Assembly: GCA_032718475.1 (NCBI GenBank)
Contig: JAUCBJ010001097.1
Location: 1 to 25,594, forward strand
Reading direction: 5' to 3'
Length of the DNA: 25,594 nt
From: Nemertoderma westbladi
Lineage: Eukaryota > Xenacoelomorpha > Nemertodermatida > Nemertodermatidae
This document shows positions 1-9,077 of this stretch, one piece after another (position 1 is the first letter of the stretch; each line of letters starts with the position of its first letter). The notes under the pieces are model-generated. The model worked only from the letters and a program-made list of their open reading frames with translations. It had not been told where the DNA came from and searched no databases. The position numbers were made by a program, and so were the translations under genes.

Positions 1-18
1 TGGGTCGCATGTGATGTA

Positions 19-385
19 TTAATGTTTTTTGTCTGTCAGTTTTCGGTCTGCCCAATATTTACATTTTGCGAGTATTTTAATGTTGAATGGATGTTGGTGT
101 TGTTTATGTTGTGGGTGTTTATGTGTGAAGTGTTTTCCTACCGAACTATCTGCAGTTTTTTGCGAGCGTATAGCATTGCGGTGTTTGGTGATACGTTCCC
201 TGGCGTGGCTGTATGTCTCTCCTATGTAGTCGTCTGTACATAAATTACATTGTATATGATACACTACGTTTTTGGGTGCATATGGGTACCCCGTGTGTAC
301 AAGTGTAACAAGTCACGTTATTTGGTGCTGGACATTTTGGTGAAGTAAGGGAGGATTTAATAAGCATAGTTCTAAGTTTGTGTCC
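19..385 (-). pseudogene. Penelope-like retroelement C-terminal fragment with GIY-YIG endonuclease, frameshifted
   Basis: The reverse strand encodes, in two frames, the end of a Penelope-like element polyprotein. The upstream part (about 245-385) has HKLRTMLIKSSL and a Cys cluster (C-x5-VTCYTC then PICTQK), matching the linker and zinc-finger-like region before the endonuclease. The downstream part (19-264) has YHIQCNLCTDDYIGET, a GIY-YIG nuclease core, with RERITKH carrying the conserved Arg, then SSVGKHF and FNIKIL. The two parts separate at an A5 run near 268-272, where one base appears lost. The reverse transcriptase domain is absent; similarity stops at a hairpin at 380-432. An inactive 5'-truncated copy. 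Confidence 0.75.
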
Positions 386-432
386 CGAGGTGGCCACTAC
401 TCTTGTTACTCCCCATTGGCCATCTCGGGACA
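380..432. repeat. Inverted repeat (15-bp arms) abutting the Penelope fragment
   Basis: TGTCCCGAGGTGGCC at 380-394 pairs with GGCCATCTCGGGACA at 418-432, one mismatch in 15, around a 23-nt loop. It lies where similarity to the Penelope polyprotein ends, so it could be element-derived or a breakpoint structure. Confidence 0.7.
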
Positions 433-433
433 C

Positions 434-1637
434 TGTTAATCACCATGAATGAATTTAATTAATTGTACATAGTGTCAAAAGACGCGCAAGACAAGACTCT
501 CCGCTTTCAATTGATATAAGCCACGTGTGAATTGATTGAGATTTAATGTGTATTTGAATGCAGCTAAAATCACCCTCCATAGAAACCAATATAAGAAATT
601 ATCAGAGCACTGCGTAGTGACGTCAAATATGTAGCAGTCAATCACTGCCGATTTTCAAAATTTGCTTCCCGTGCTTGCTTAATTAAACCCACCATTTCGA
701 CCGTTTCCTCGTGTTTTTACAAAAACACACCCCGCCACTCGATTCAGAGCACCTTGTTACCCCTTATTCAATTGTTTCTAGCCCAACAATTTTTTCGCGC
801 ACCAACCCTATTACACTCGACCTCGTTTTATATTCTTTGCCGAGAACCTTTTGGGGCCACCGTTTTTATTGTGAGGGATTTATCCCGATTATGATAGCAA
901 GTCAAATTAAACATTCCTCTCTTTCGATCTCAGGTTAACCTTCACCGAACAAAGGCTTACTACAGTATAACAACGGAAACCGTGTTTGCTGTTTAATTTA
1001 TGATAATAATTTGATACGGCAGTACTGTAGGTTGCTTTCAACTCTCAATATAAAATTTAATTCAACTTAAAGCAACATAGCAATTTTGAAATTATCTTTC
1101 TTAAATTATTTTATAATTGAGGAAATTATAAATACTGTAGAACAACGGTGTGTTCTGCAGACAGCGAACAACTGGGGGATCCAAGCAGGGTTAGCATAAC
1201 TAATCGAAACAAAGCATATTTGGCAATAACGAAATTAATTAAATAAGGTGACGTAAAAGTGTTTATCGAAACGAAAAAAAGAAACAAGAATACATGCAAA
1301 AAAATAAGAAACAAAATAATAAGAGTTTCGTTTCGTTACATTTTTCGTTTGGTTTCGTTAAAATACTTTAAAATAATTATTATAAAAATTTAAGAATATA
1401 TAAAGATAATTGAAAAATTATAAATATTAATGATAATATTCTCCATAACTGTTATATTCTAAACAGATTTCTAATATTTTATCGGATTGGTAAAAACTAA
1501 ACGAAATTTAAATCTCTTTCGTTTCGTTATGCTATCCCTGATCCAACATCAGTAGTAGTTTGTAGTGTTAGAAGAGAAGATGCGGAAGCGGAGGGGGGAT
1601 AAAAAGGGGGAATTCGAGGGGCTTCCTGATAAATAAA
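434..1637. other. AT-rich intergenic DNA
   Basis: No gene recognised. Short reading frames here resemble nothing known to me. Several CGAAA/TTTCG-rich stretches occur at 1265-1360 and 1515-1530, partly as inverted copies, and a small hairpin AGAAC/GTTCT lies near 1139-1157. Confidence 0.5.
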
Positions 1638-1662
1638 GGGTGGGGGGGGGGGGGGGGGGGGG
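1638..1662 (+). repeat. Poly-G tract
   Basis: GGG, one T, then about 21 G. A comparable G-run broken by one T recurs on the plus strand at 4159-4184, 5629-5646 and 15212-15232. Confidence 0.95.
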
Positions 1663-2038
1663 ATACGCGAAAACTTTAACTCTCTTATGATTGTTTGACG
1701 TATGGTATAAAAATGTTCAATTATACACTTCGAGTTCATCGGAAAGTACTGTAGTGTGCCTCACTATTTTATTCCCAATCAAAAATAAATAGTGCCATTT
1801 TTACCGAAATTCTTATAATCTTGTCCCCATATTTAGGTCCGCGTAGCGAGACCTCTAGTATTCGCTCCGTTGGTGTTGTTGTTGTTGTTAATTTCTTCTT
1901 AGGTTTTGGTATTAGGGCTTTGTACGGCTCCAGTATCTCAAGCAGAATACCCAAGGACTGTGGTAAATCTAAGGTTGAGATTAGGCTAGAGATAAGGTCA
2001 GTTCAGTTTTCAGTCATCTGTATGGTCTGTATGTATCA

Positions 2039-3713
2039 ACACTATGGTTCTTTTTGGGGAATTTCATTGATCTCGATTGCTCCAAAGCTATACAATAGAA
2101 TTCTATTAAATCGCATCAGGGATCCCATTGAGAGACTGCTCCGTGGAAATCAGAATGGGTTCCGTAAAGGTCGTGGGACCATGGAGCCCATTTTGGCACT
2201 TAGAAGGATAATTGAAGAGTTATCAAAAAAGAAAGACAGGCATCTGGCTGTTATCTTTGTTGACTTCTTCAAGGCCTTTGATTCAGTCTCTCGCTCACGT
2301 ATGTTCAGCATACTTTCATTATATGGGATTCCTGATGAAATTATTGCAGCAATCAGATCAGTATACGATGGTTCGACAACATTTGTGTCTACTGTTGACG
2401 GTGACACAGAACCATTCGAAGTGTTATGGCGCGTCCTCCAGGAAGACACACTTGTGCACCATTCTTGTTCATAATTGTGATTGACTATGTTCTACGCATG
2501 TCCTTAGATCTTCATAATGATGATGGGGTGATGGTAACTCCACCTACTGGCTCCAGAAGTCGAGGAAATCCTGCCAAGTACCTAACTGATCTAGACTTTG
2601 CTGATGACTTAGGAGTACTCTCAGAATCACTAGAGGGAGCCCAACGGCTCCTCAGCTCATTAGAACATGCTGCTTCTAGTGTTGGTCTTTTTATTAACTC
2701 CAGAAAGACCAAAAGTTTTGACAGTTAACTTTGAAAGTCCTCAGCAAGTCTCTGATCGGATGAGCATAAGCTCAAAGGATGGTATGCTTGAGCATGTGGA
2801 CGACTTCTGTTACCTGGGATCATGGACCCGGAAGTCAGGTGAGGACCTTCGATTACTTCGGGAAAGGCATTAGGTTCCACCTTGGTGTAGTGGTTGCAAT
2901 GGGTTCACATCTCCCGTAGGTCGTGGGCTCGATCCTCACATGGGCCAGGGCAGTTTCCGTTTCGGCACGAAGGCTTTAAAGGGACCAGCCAGGGCGCATC
3001 TCTGCCTTGCATCCTTAAGTGGTAGCTAAATGAGTACTGGAGTTTCCTCTGGGGAGTAAAGTTCTGGGGGGGACCGCACTGGAAATAAGTCGTTAGACTT
3101 TGTGCGTAATCCCTGGCCTAGTGGCCGAAGAAAATTTACTTTTACTTTTTTTATGGGCAGCCTTGAATAGGATTTCCATTTGGAAGTCACCGAGAATTAA
3201 TCGGAAACATAAGGTCCTATTATTTATAGCAGCAGTAGTTCCAGTACTCCTCTATGGGAGTCCATGCTGGGCTCTAACAGCTGCTCCAAATCTCTGGATG
3301 GCACATTCACAAGAATGCTACGCCGGATTCATTGTGTCAAGTACAATGCACACATCTCCAACCAGACACTATATAACATTGGAGGTGTCTCATTGGTTCC
3401 CCCAAGCCTGACACTACTGTAGAACAAAATCGCCTCCGCTTTGCAGGACATTGCTTTCGCCGTGAGGACCAGCCAGTGCATAATCTTGTACTTTGGCAGC
3501 CTCATGGAGTGAATAAGCATGGTGGACAGACCATGACTTTCTTGAGACGCTTCTTAAAGGACAATGGCCTTGAATAAGATGCGGATTATATATAGCAAAT
3601 GTCATGGGTGATAGGGAGTTGTGGCGGCGCAATTTTGTCGACAAGCCGGCACAGCATTCTTAAAAATGCAGCTGCAATGCTGCATGCCGATCCTAGTAGT
3701 ACAGTAGTAGTAG
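2039..3713 (+). pseudogene. RTE-like LINE reverse transcriptase, 5'-truncated and decayed (copy 1)
   Basis: Non-LTR retrotransposon fragment that once encoded a reverse transcriptase. Similarity to the two minus-strand copies starts about 2039, inside the RT domain (the endonuclease is missing). Visible in order: NGFRKGRGTMEPILALRRII, the motif-A region FVDFFKAFDS, a damaged motif B, motif C FADD near 2600, FCYLGS near 2805 and the C-terminal FAGHCFRREDQPVHNLVL. Relative to the other copies it has a 2-nt insertion near 2454, a 1-nt insertion near 2717, a 5-nt insertion near 3415 and a 280-bp SINE at 2871. The 3' end is CCGATCCTAGTAGTA followed by AGT-type triplets to about 3713. Assignment to the RTE clade is from general resemblance. 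Confidence 0.85.
2871..3152 (+). mobile_element. tRNA-derived SINE inserted in the RTE-like LINE
   Basis: The 280-bp segment is absent from the two other LINE copies, which read straight through AAGGCATGGGCAGCC. It has RNA polymerase III promoter elements with tRNA spacing: A box TGGTGTAGTGG at 2883-2893 and B box GGCTCGATCC at about 2926-2935. The 3' end is a TTTAC-type repeat (TTTACTTTTACTTTTTTTA). Only about two bases (AT) could be target duplication. It lies in the same orientation as the host LINE. Confidence 0.75.
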
Positions 3714-4398
3714 AGCTAAGGTCGCGAGTAGCGTGGAAGTAAGGAATGGAGTAGCTTGCTTAGGTGGATATGGTAGGAAAAACCCGGCTTTTTATTGGCT
3801 GTTATAAATAGCTTACATACAGTAGTTAGTTATTGTACTATAGTAGTTCCCCTGATTGAGGAGATGGGAAATCATGTTACTGGCTGATCAGTCACTGTAA
3901 CTCAGCAAAACAACTAAAAATTTTAATTAATTATTGATTACAGGCAAGGCAAGGATGAGGAAGGAATTTTATAATTTCATTAAAGGTTTACGTTGAATTA
4001 AACGAGTATAAGTTAATCGTGTAACTCAATTGATAAATAAATTACATATATAGTTGTCTATACTTATGAGTAAATAATAAACTTTCGATAATGTATCATG
4101 AATCCACGAGTACCGTGTTTTGATAAGGGAACTAGCAAACAGAGGCCTGCCATTTAGCGGGGGTGGGGGGGGGGGGGGGGGGGGATTTCCAGCAATCCCG
4201 CAGTGAAGAACGCCTTCATGTGCAACGCTTCCAAAATTAAGTTTCATTTTTTTGAAGTTTTAGAGCCTCGTAGAGCCTAGTAGGTTTTAGTACTACTGTA
4301 CATAGGGTCTTGTCGTGTGGGTGGACCACCGCAGTTGCGAATTTTAGACTAAAGAAGACAATTGTTTAAATTTTATTGTTTAATTGGTAATCCGATAC
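3714..4398. other. Intergenic DNA with poly-G tract
   Basis: No gene seen. Contains a G5-T-G20 tract at 4159-4184 and otherwise AT-rich unique-looking sequence. Confidence 0.5.
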
Positions 4399-4660
4399 TC
4401 ACATGGCACATATACAGTCAGATATACAGTACTTAAATTGTATAATTACAATATTAAAAGTTAAGTTACAATAATACTTTGGACAAATGACATGTGCGAG
4501 TGATCTTATAGATTTGCATTGTTTTAGGCTGCTATCTAACGAGTTCCAGACAATGGCAACGGTGATATTTTTTAGTGATTTTTGTGCGTGTTCTAAACGT
4601 ATACAGTTCAAGGAATGACGCAATTTTACTTGTATCTGACCTTGCGTTACTGTGTTATAC
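4399..4660 (-). pseudogene. C-terminal fragment of a second LINE type (jockey/CR1-like)
   Basis: The minus-strand frame reads VKLRHSLNCIRLEHAQKS then ITVAIVWNSLDSSLKQCKSI, resembling the C-terminal end of jockey/CR1-type reverse transcriptases, where an Arg/His-rich segment precedes a VWNSLP-like motif and K/S-rich residues. It is unlike the other LINE in this window. About 75 residues remain, no RT motifs are present, and no start codon is meaningful. Confidence 0.5.
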
Positions 4661-4780
4661 TGTATGTATGTATAGTATAGTGGATATTTTTTTTAAACAG
4701 TGAGGTAATAAAGTGTTGTTTCGTGATTGATTTACCACATTAATTTCGGTTTCGAGTCGGTGTAGTTGTTCGATCGGGGT

Positions 4781-4862
4781 GTTTGAAAAAGGCAGAAAAC
4801 ATGGACAATGGACAGACCAATCACGGGCGATTTGCGTCACACAGCATGTCCACCCTTTTCAG
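4781..4862. mobile_element. Inverted-repeat MITE-like element, copy 1
   Basis: Begins GTTTGAAAAAGGCAGAAAAC and includes ATGGACAATGGACAGACCAA, ending GTCCACCCTTTTCAG. The ends pair as GAAAAGG/CCTTTTC. Shares its terminal and subterminal blocks with the copies at 4871, 5723 and 5878. Confidence 0.6.
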
Positions 4863-4870
4863 CTTTGTTG

Positions 4871-4990
4871 TCCACCTTTTTCAAATTTGAATAAGGTGGA
4901 CTGGGATGAGAAAGAACAGGCAATGAATTGACCAATCAGATTGATTTGCACATTATAGCAGCTCTGTCCATGTTTTTCAAAAAATTTCAC
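4871..4990. mobile_element. Inverted-repeat MITE-like element, copy 2
   Basis: Starts with two ends head to head (TCCACCTTTTTCAAATTTGA then ATAAGGTGGACTGG), contains GACCAATCAGATTG and ends CCATGTTTTTCAAAAAA. More diverged than the copies at 5723 and 5878. Confidence 0.55.
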
Positions 4991-5660
4991 AAGGTTTTTA
5001 TGGATTATTAATGTTATTATTATCCCATACTTACTGTGACCAACCAGCCAACCGAATTTCGAATTGTCGAAATAGGCCTAGTTCAATAATATGGGGCGAG
5101 CCACGCAAAGTCTGTGAGCTGAGCCTTACAGCCTTATAGCATCAATATTTGAACGTGAGTATTCTAACTCATTACAGTACTGCAGTATAAAGTTAATTAT
5201 AATAACTACCTATTGTACTGTGCTGTTCTGAGGGAAATATAATATGATTTATTTACCGTTCATCCCGAGATCTGTTATTAAACGACCGAGCGCAGCGAGG
5301 AAGGTAAATAAGTCCCCATATTTTTTGAGTGGCGGTCCGAAACCCTAATTCAAAGTGGAAATGGAGGCCCAAAACCTTAATTAAAACTGTCCTGTAACGA
5401 TTTTGGATCCTAAATTCCACAAAATGTCTTAGATTAGAGCATCGGGACTTTAAGGTTATAGGGTTAATGACAGTTTTAATTAGGGTTTGAGCCTGACCAA
5501 CTAACCCAACCACAAAAATAAACCAATAAATCTAAGTTAAAGTGCTGTACCGTACGCTGACGCTACTACGCTACTACATACAGTATTATTATACCGGTAC
5601 TGTAAGTCTATAGGGGGGCAATCCGCGCGGGGGTGGGGGGGGGGGGTAGATACGCCTAGG
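4991..5660. other. Intergenic DNA without recognised genes
   Basis: AT-rich, with related segments CAGTTTTAATTAGGGTTT near 5470 and AAAACCTTAATTAAAACTGT near 5370 in inverted arrangement, and a G5-T-G12 tract at 5629-5646. No coding potential noticed. Confidence 0.45.
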
Positions 5661-5705
5661 ACACCGGCAGCATTCTTAATGCAGCTGCTTCCAGCATGCT
5701 CATTA
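5660..5705 (+). mobile_element. Relic of RTE-like LINE 3' tail
   Basis: ACCGGCAGCATTCTTAATGC AGCTGC then CAGCATGCTC aligns, with small gaps, to GCCGGCACAGCATTCTTAAA plus AATGCAGCTGCAATGCTGC at 3645-3685, the coding end and 3' tail of the LINE. Nothing of the RT remains. Confidence 0.5.
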
Positions 5706-5722
5706 TAGATAGATAATTGAAA

Positions 5723-5836
5723 CCTGAAAAAGGTGGACAGTCCAATCACTAATAAATAGCATTGCTTTAATACGTTTCTGATTGGTCAGACTATTATCTA
5801 TGTTTTATGTGCCTGTGTCCAGTCCACCTTTTTCAA
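5723..5836. mobile_element. Inverted-repeat MITE-like element, copy 3
   Basis: About 114 bp: CTGAAAAAGGTGGACAGTCC ... TGTCCAGTCCACCTTTTTCA. Internally shares AATACGTTTCTGATTGGTC with copy 4, about 40 bp downstream. The length, inverted ends and lack of coding capacity fit a miniature inverted-repeat transposable element. Confidence 0.75.
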
Positions 5837-5877
5837 ACACACATCTTATTCCCAATTATGTAACTAAGAAAGCGAAA

Positions 5878-5984
5878 CTTGAAAAAGGGGGACAGACCAA
5901 TTGCTACAAACTGCTTTGCATAATACGTTTCTGATTGGTCTGTCCGTTGTCCATGTTTTCTGTGTCCAGTCCACCTTTTTCAAA
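5878..5984. mobile_element. Inverted-repeat MITE-like element, copy 4
   Basis: About 107 bp: CTTGAAAAAGGGGGACAGAC ... TGTCCAGTCCACCTTTTTCA AAG. Subterminal GACAGACCAAT pairs with ATTGGTCTGTC, giving a long potential hairpin. The right arm also carries TTGTCCATGTTTTCTG as in copy 1. Confidence 0.78.
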
Positions 5985-5987
5985 GGC

Positions 5988-6105
5988 AGTGATTTTTTAT
6001 GTCCTTTTATTTGACTTTTTTGTCCTTTTTTTTTACGAATTATGCATAATGACTTTTGTTGTCCTTTTAATGACTTTTATTGTCCTTTTAATGACTTTTT
6101 ATGTA
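5988..6105 (+). repeat. Degenerate 21-bp repeat TGACTTTTATTGTCCTTTTAA
   Basis: Two clean 21-bp copies near 6050-6092, with flanking degenerate ones. A reverse-complement relative (ATAAAAAA, AAGGACAAAAAAAGG, CGGACAATAAAAAT) lies at 7625-7680, on the other side of the 68-bp array. Confidence 0.7.
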
Positions 6106-6317
6106 TGTATTTCTTCAAACTGTCAGACTGTGATTTCTGGACTGTCAGACAGTTGATTTCACTATGCCTGTGCCAAAACATTCCATGATTTATAGACAAT
6201 GAGATAGATTTCCATATGCAGATATGCGCCTGTGGTAAAAAGACTATATTTAATAGTTTGTGGTTGTTGTCGATAATCGATTACCACATGACGTAGCAAA
6301 ACACTCATTTTATAGCC

Positions 6318-7206
6318 AAAAACAATTACCAATTGATGGAAAGGAGCAGGTTAAGGCCGAGTTTTCTAACCAAAACAATAAACAGTCAGTTTACCAAATC
6401 AGGGAAAGGAGCAGGTTACAGAGACGGGATTTTCTAACCAAAACAATAAACGATAACATTACCAATTGAGGGAAAGGAGCAGGTTACAGAGGCGGGATTT
6501 TCTAACCAAAACAATAAACGATCATTTAACTAATTGAGGGAAAGGGGCAGGTTACAGAGGCGGGCCTTTCTAACCAAAACAATAAACGGTCACTTTACCA
6601 ATTTAGGGAAAGGAGCAGGTTACAGAGGCGGGATTTTCTAACCAAAACAATAAACGATCATTTAACTAATTGAGGGAAAGGGGCAGGTTACAGAGGCGGG
6701 ATTTTCTAACCAAAACAATAAACGATCATTTAACTAATTGAGGGAAAGGAGCAGGTTACAGAGACGGGATTTTCTAACCAAAACAATAAACGATAACATT
6801 ACCAATTGAGAGAAAGGAGCAGGTTACAGAGGCGGGATTTTCTAACCAAAACAATAAACGATAACATTACCAATTGAGGGAAAGGAGCAGGTTACAGAGG
6901 CGGGATTTTCTAACCAAAACAATAAACGGTCACTTAACCAATTGAGGGAAAGGAGCAGGTTAAGGCCGAATTTTCTAACCAAAACAATAAACAGTCACTT
7001 TACCAAATCAGGGAAAGGAGCAGGTTACAGAGACGGGATTTTCTAACCAAAACAATAAACGATCATTTAACTAATTGAGGGAAAGGGGCAGGTTACAGAG
7101 GCGGGATTTTCTAACCAAAACAATAAACGATCATTTAACTAATTGAGGGAAAGGAGCAGGTTACAGAGACGGGATTTTCTAACCAAAACAATAAACGATA
7201 ACATTA
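6318..7206. repeat. 68-bp minisatellite (13 units)
   Basis: Unit starts AGGGAAAGGAGCAGGTTACA, continues GAGGCGGGATTTTCTAACC and AAAACAATAAACGATCATTT, and ends AACTAATTG. Unit starts at 6336, 6401, 6469, 6537, 6605, 6673, 6741, 6809, 6877, 6945, 7010, 7078 and 7146; period 68 except two 65-bp units with AGGCCGA (6336 and 6945), which suggests a larger duplicated block of 609 bp. Lone related sequences lie at 8192-8213 and, inverted, 24433-24473. Confidence 0.97.
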
Positions 7207-8336
7207 TGAACTGATCTGTGCTGTTGGAAGTAGTGGTGCCGCTATCCGTAACACTACTCAGACAGTAGTCATGATCCATTATTGATTATAAGACTAATAC
7301 AGTAATAGGCCTAAATTATGTGAAAGGTATATCCACATTTTGCACAATCCTGCAATCCAGTTTGGCCTATCAATTATTTAAAATTTATTAGCACAACCGG
7401 TAGGCCTACCATTACCGTATTTAAATGGTAGGCTACACAGTAGGCCTATAGCAGTACCGGTGCCGGTACCGGTACTAAAATACAGAAATGCCTACTTTAT
7501 ACCTACATCTGTACATACAATACAGCAAAATAGTGCTATATATACTAAATACCGGTACCGATAGCCTGAGAGAACAGCAGTATAGAAACCGGTAGCATGG
7601 AACCTAACATTAGACTTTTGGAGGACATAAAAAATAAAAAAAAAAGGACAAAAAAAGGATTTAAACGGACAATAAAAATTATTGCGTTTTTCAAACACCC
7701 GATCGATCGGTAGTTTGTTACGGACTGACGGAAAGTTGTTTGTAAAGAGTTTGCAATTCAATACACAATATTACCGGTAGCAAAAAACAAATAATCGTGT
7801 AGCAGAATTACTGAAGTAGGCCTACAACTCTGCTACAGTCTGACAGTACACAGTAGCTACTAAAACAGTAAAACTAAGTACAGAAGTCTGGAAGTACTGA
7901 AGTAGGCCAACGCTACACCAGTCTGCCAGTACACTACGCACTACCATACAGCCATACTGTACTACACTTACAACTCTGCTACACTGCTAGTAAAACTACA
8001 GAACTAAGGATACATGACCGAACGTAATCCAGTAATCAGGATCGAATGTAACATAGTTATTACGTAAGCCTATCTGCCTATCGAACGTAGCCGCAATTAT
8101 GTTTCCTACATTGGATCCTATAACTACTGAACTATATTCTGATATTACTTCGATCTACAAATTACTAAGCCCGAATGTAACATTGCCGTTTAAAGGAGCA
8201 GGTTACAGAGGCGAGGCGTAAGTAGGCCTAAGCGGGACTAGGCGCCAGAACTAACTGACTAAGTAGGCCTACAACTCTCTGACTCTGCTACTAAAACTAC
8301 AGAACAAAGTAGGCCTATAAACGTTTTGCAATAACA
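7207..8336. other. Region upstream of the ZRANB2-like gene, rich in TAGGCCTA and ACCGGTA palindromes
   Basis: No gene recognised. TAGGCCTA-like palindromes recur (7308, 7401, 7441, 7818, 8222, 8264, 8311), and GTACCGGTGCCGGTACCGGT lies at 7453-7472. A hairpin is formed by 7399-7414 and 7424-7436. Blocks TACAACTCTGCTAC and CTACTAAAAC...AGAAC are repeated between 7820 and 8310. The unit AAAGGAGCAGGTTACAGAGG, as in the 68-bp array, is at about 8192. It may contain the promoter or 5'UTR of the ZRANB2-like gene, but I see no clear core promoter. Confidence 0.5.
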
Positions 8337-9077
8337 ATGTCAGGAAGAGATCATTATTCCAGCTCAAGTCGGAGAAGCGGTGATCATGGTGATGGATTAA
8401 AACGCGGACGAAAACCCTCTCCACCGGCGGAGGGGGACTGGGTCTGTCTGGAGTGCAACAACCTTAACTACGCGAGACGCACCCACTGCAACAAGTGCGG
8501 AAAAGAGCACGAAGATCGGAAACTGGTGATGCATGGCCGGGCTCTCGGCAAACAGGCGGCGGGTAAGAGCGGCGGTTTATTCGCGGCCGAGGATTGGCAA
8601 TGTTCCAAATGCGCAAACGTTAACTGGTCGAGAAGGATGACCTGTAACGTCTGTAGTAACCCAAAGTTTACCGAGGAAGAGCAGCGGACTGGTTACGGAG
8701 GCGGATTTAAGGAGAACGATAACATCGAGTACGTGGACCGAAGAGATTCCGATAGCGAGGAATACGATGACTTCGGAAGAAAGAGGAAGAAGTTTCGTGG
8801 GAAGGGGGTTGGAGGTGGGGAGACTGTATTGGAACAGGAAGCGGGATGGGATCAGGGATCGGGCCCTCGAGACGCACTGAGCGACCCCGAACACTCAAAC
8901 TCTTCCAGTTCCACCACCGGTACCGACTCCGACCCGGAATCCGATGGATCCGACGATGGGGATCTATCGAAGTATCAGTTTAGCGACAACGATAGTGGGA
9001 GCAGCGACGGGGTTGCTAGGGAACCCACTGGGGGTAGCGCTGGCGTTGCTAGGGAACCCACTAGTAAACCATCCTGA
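8337..9077 (+). CDS. ZRANB2-like: ZRANB2-like RanBP2-type zinc-finger protein, intronless, no RS domain
   Basis: A 246-residue protein like vertebrate ZRANB2, an RNA-binding splicing regulator of the nucleus. Two RanBP2-type fingers fit W-x-C-x2-C-x3-N-x6-C-x2-C: finger 1 about 33-57 (W35, C37, C40, C51, C54) and finger 2 about 85-110 (W87, C89, C92, C103, C106). NYARR and NWSRR correspond to the residues that contact GGU-containing RNA. The ZRANB2 linker follows: RTGYGGGF, EYVDRRDSDSEEYDDFGRKR and KKFRGK, then an acidic Ser-rich stretch ending DLSKYQF. The Arg/Ser-rich C-terminus of vertebrate ZRANB2 is absent; the protein ends after a repeated GVAREPT (226-243). All conserved parts sit in one exon, suggesting a retrocopy or intron loss. 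The reading frame is intact. It could also be a first exon spliced near 9063 to an unseen RS exon. Confidence 0.85.
   Translation: MSGRDHYSSSSRRSGDHGDGLKRGRKPSPPAEGDWVCLECNNLNYARRTHCNKCGKEHEDRKLVMHGRALGKQAAGKSGGLFAAEDWQCSKCANVNWSRRMTCNVCSNPKFTEEEQRTGYGGGFKENDNIEYVDRRDSDSEEYDDFGRKRKKFRGKGVGGGETVLEQEAGWDQGSGPRDALSDPEHSNSSSSTTGTDSDPESDGSDDGDLSKYQFSDNDSGSSDGVAREPTGGSAGVAREPTSKPS
9012..9062 (+). repeat. Short direct repeat at the end of the ZRANB2-like gene
   Basis: GTTGCTAGGGAACCCACT occurs at 9012 and 9045 (33 bp apart, 11 codons), encoding the repeated VAREPT near the C-terminus. An in-frame duplication that replaces the position where RS dipeptides would be expected. Confidence 0.9.

Noticed and set aside
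1821-2038. N-terminal extension of the LINE copy 1 reading frame
   Set aside because: This stretch has no similarity to the corresponding part of the other two copies; it is read-through from unrelated DNA.
2871-2945. Functional tRNA gene
   Set aside because: A and B boxes are present but the cloverleaf is poor and the sequence is the head of a 280-bp insertion; better explained as a SINE.
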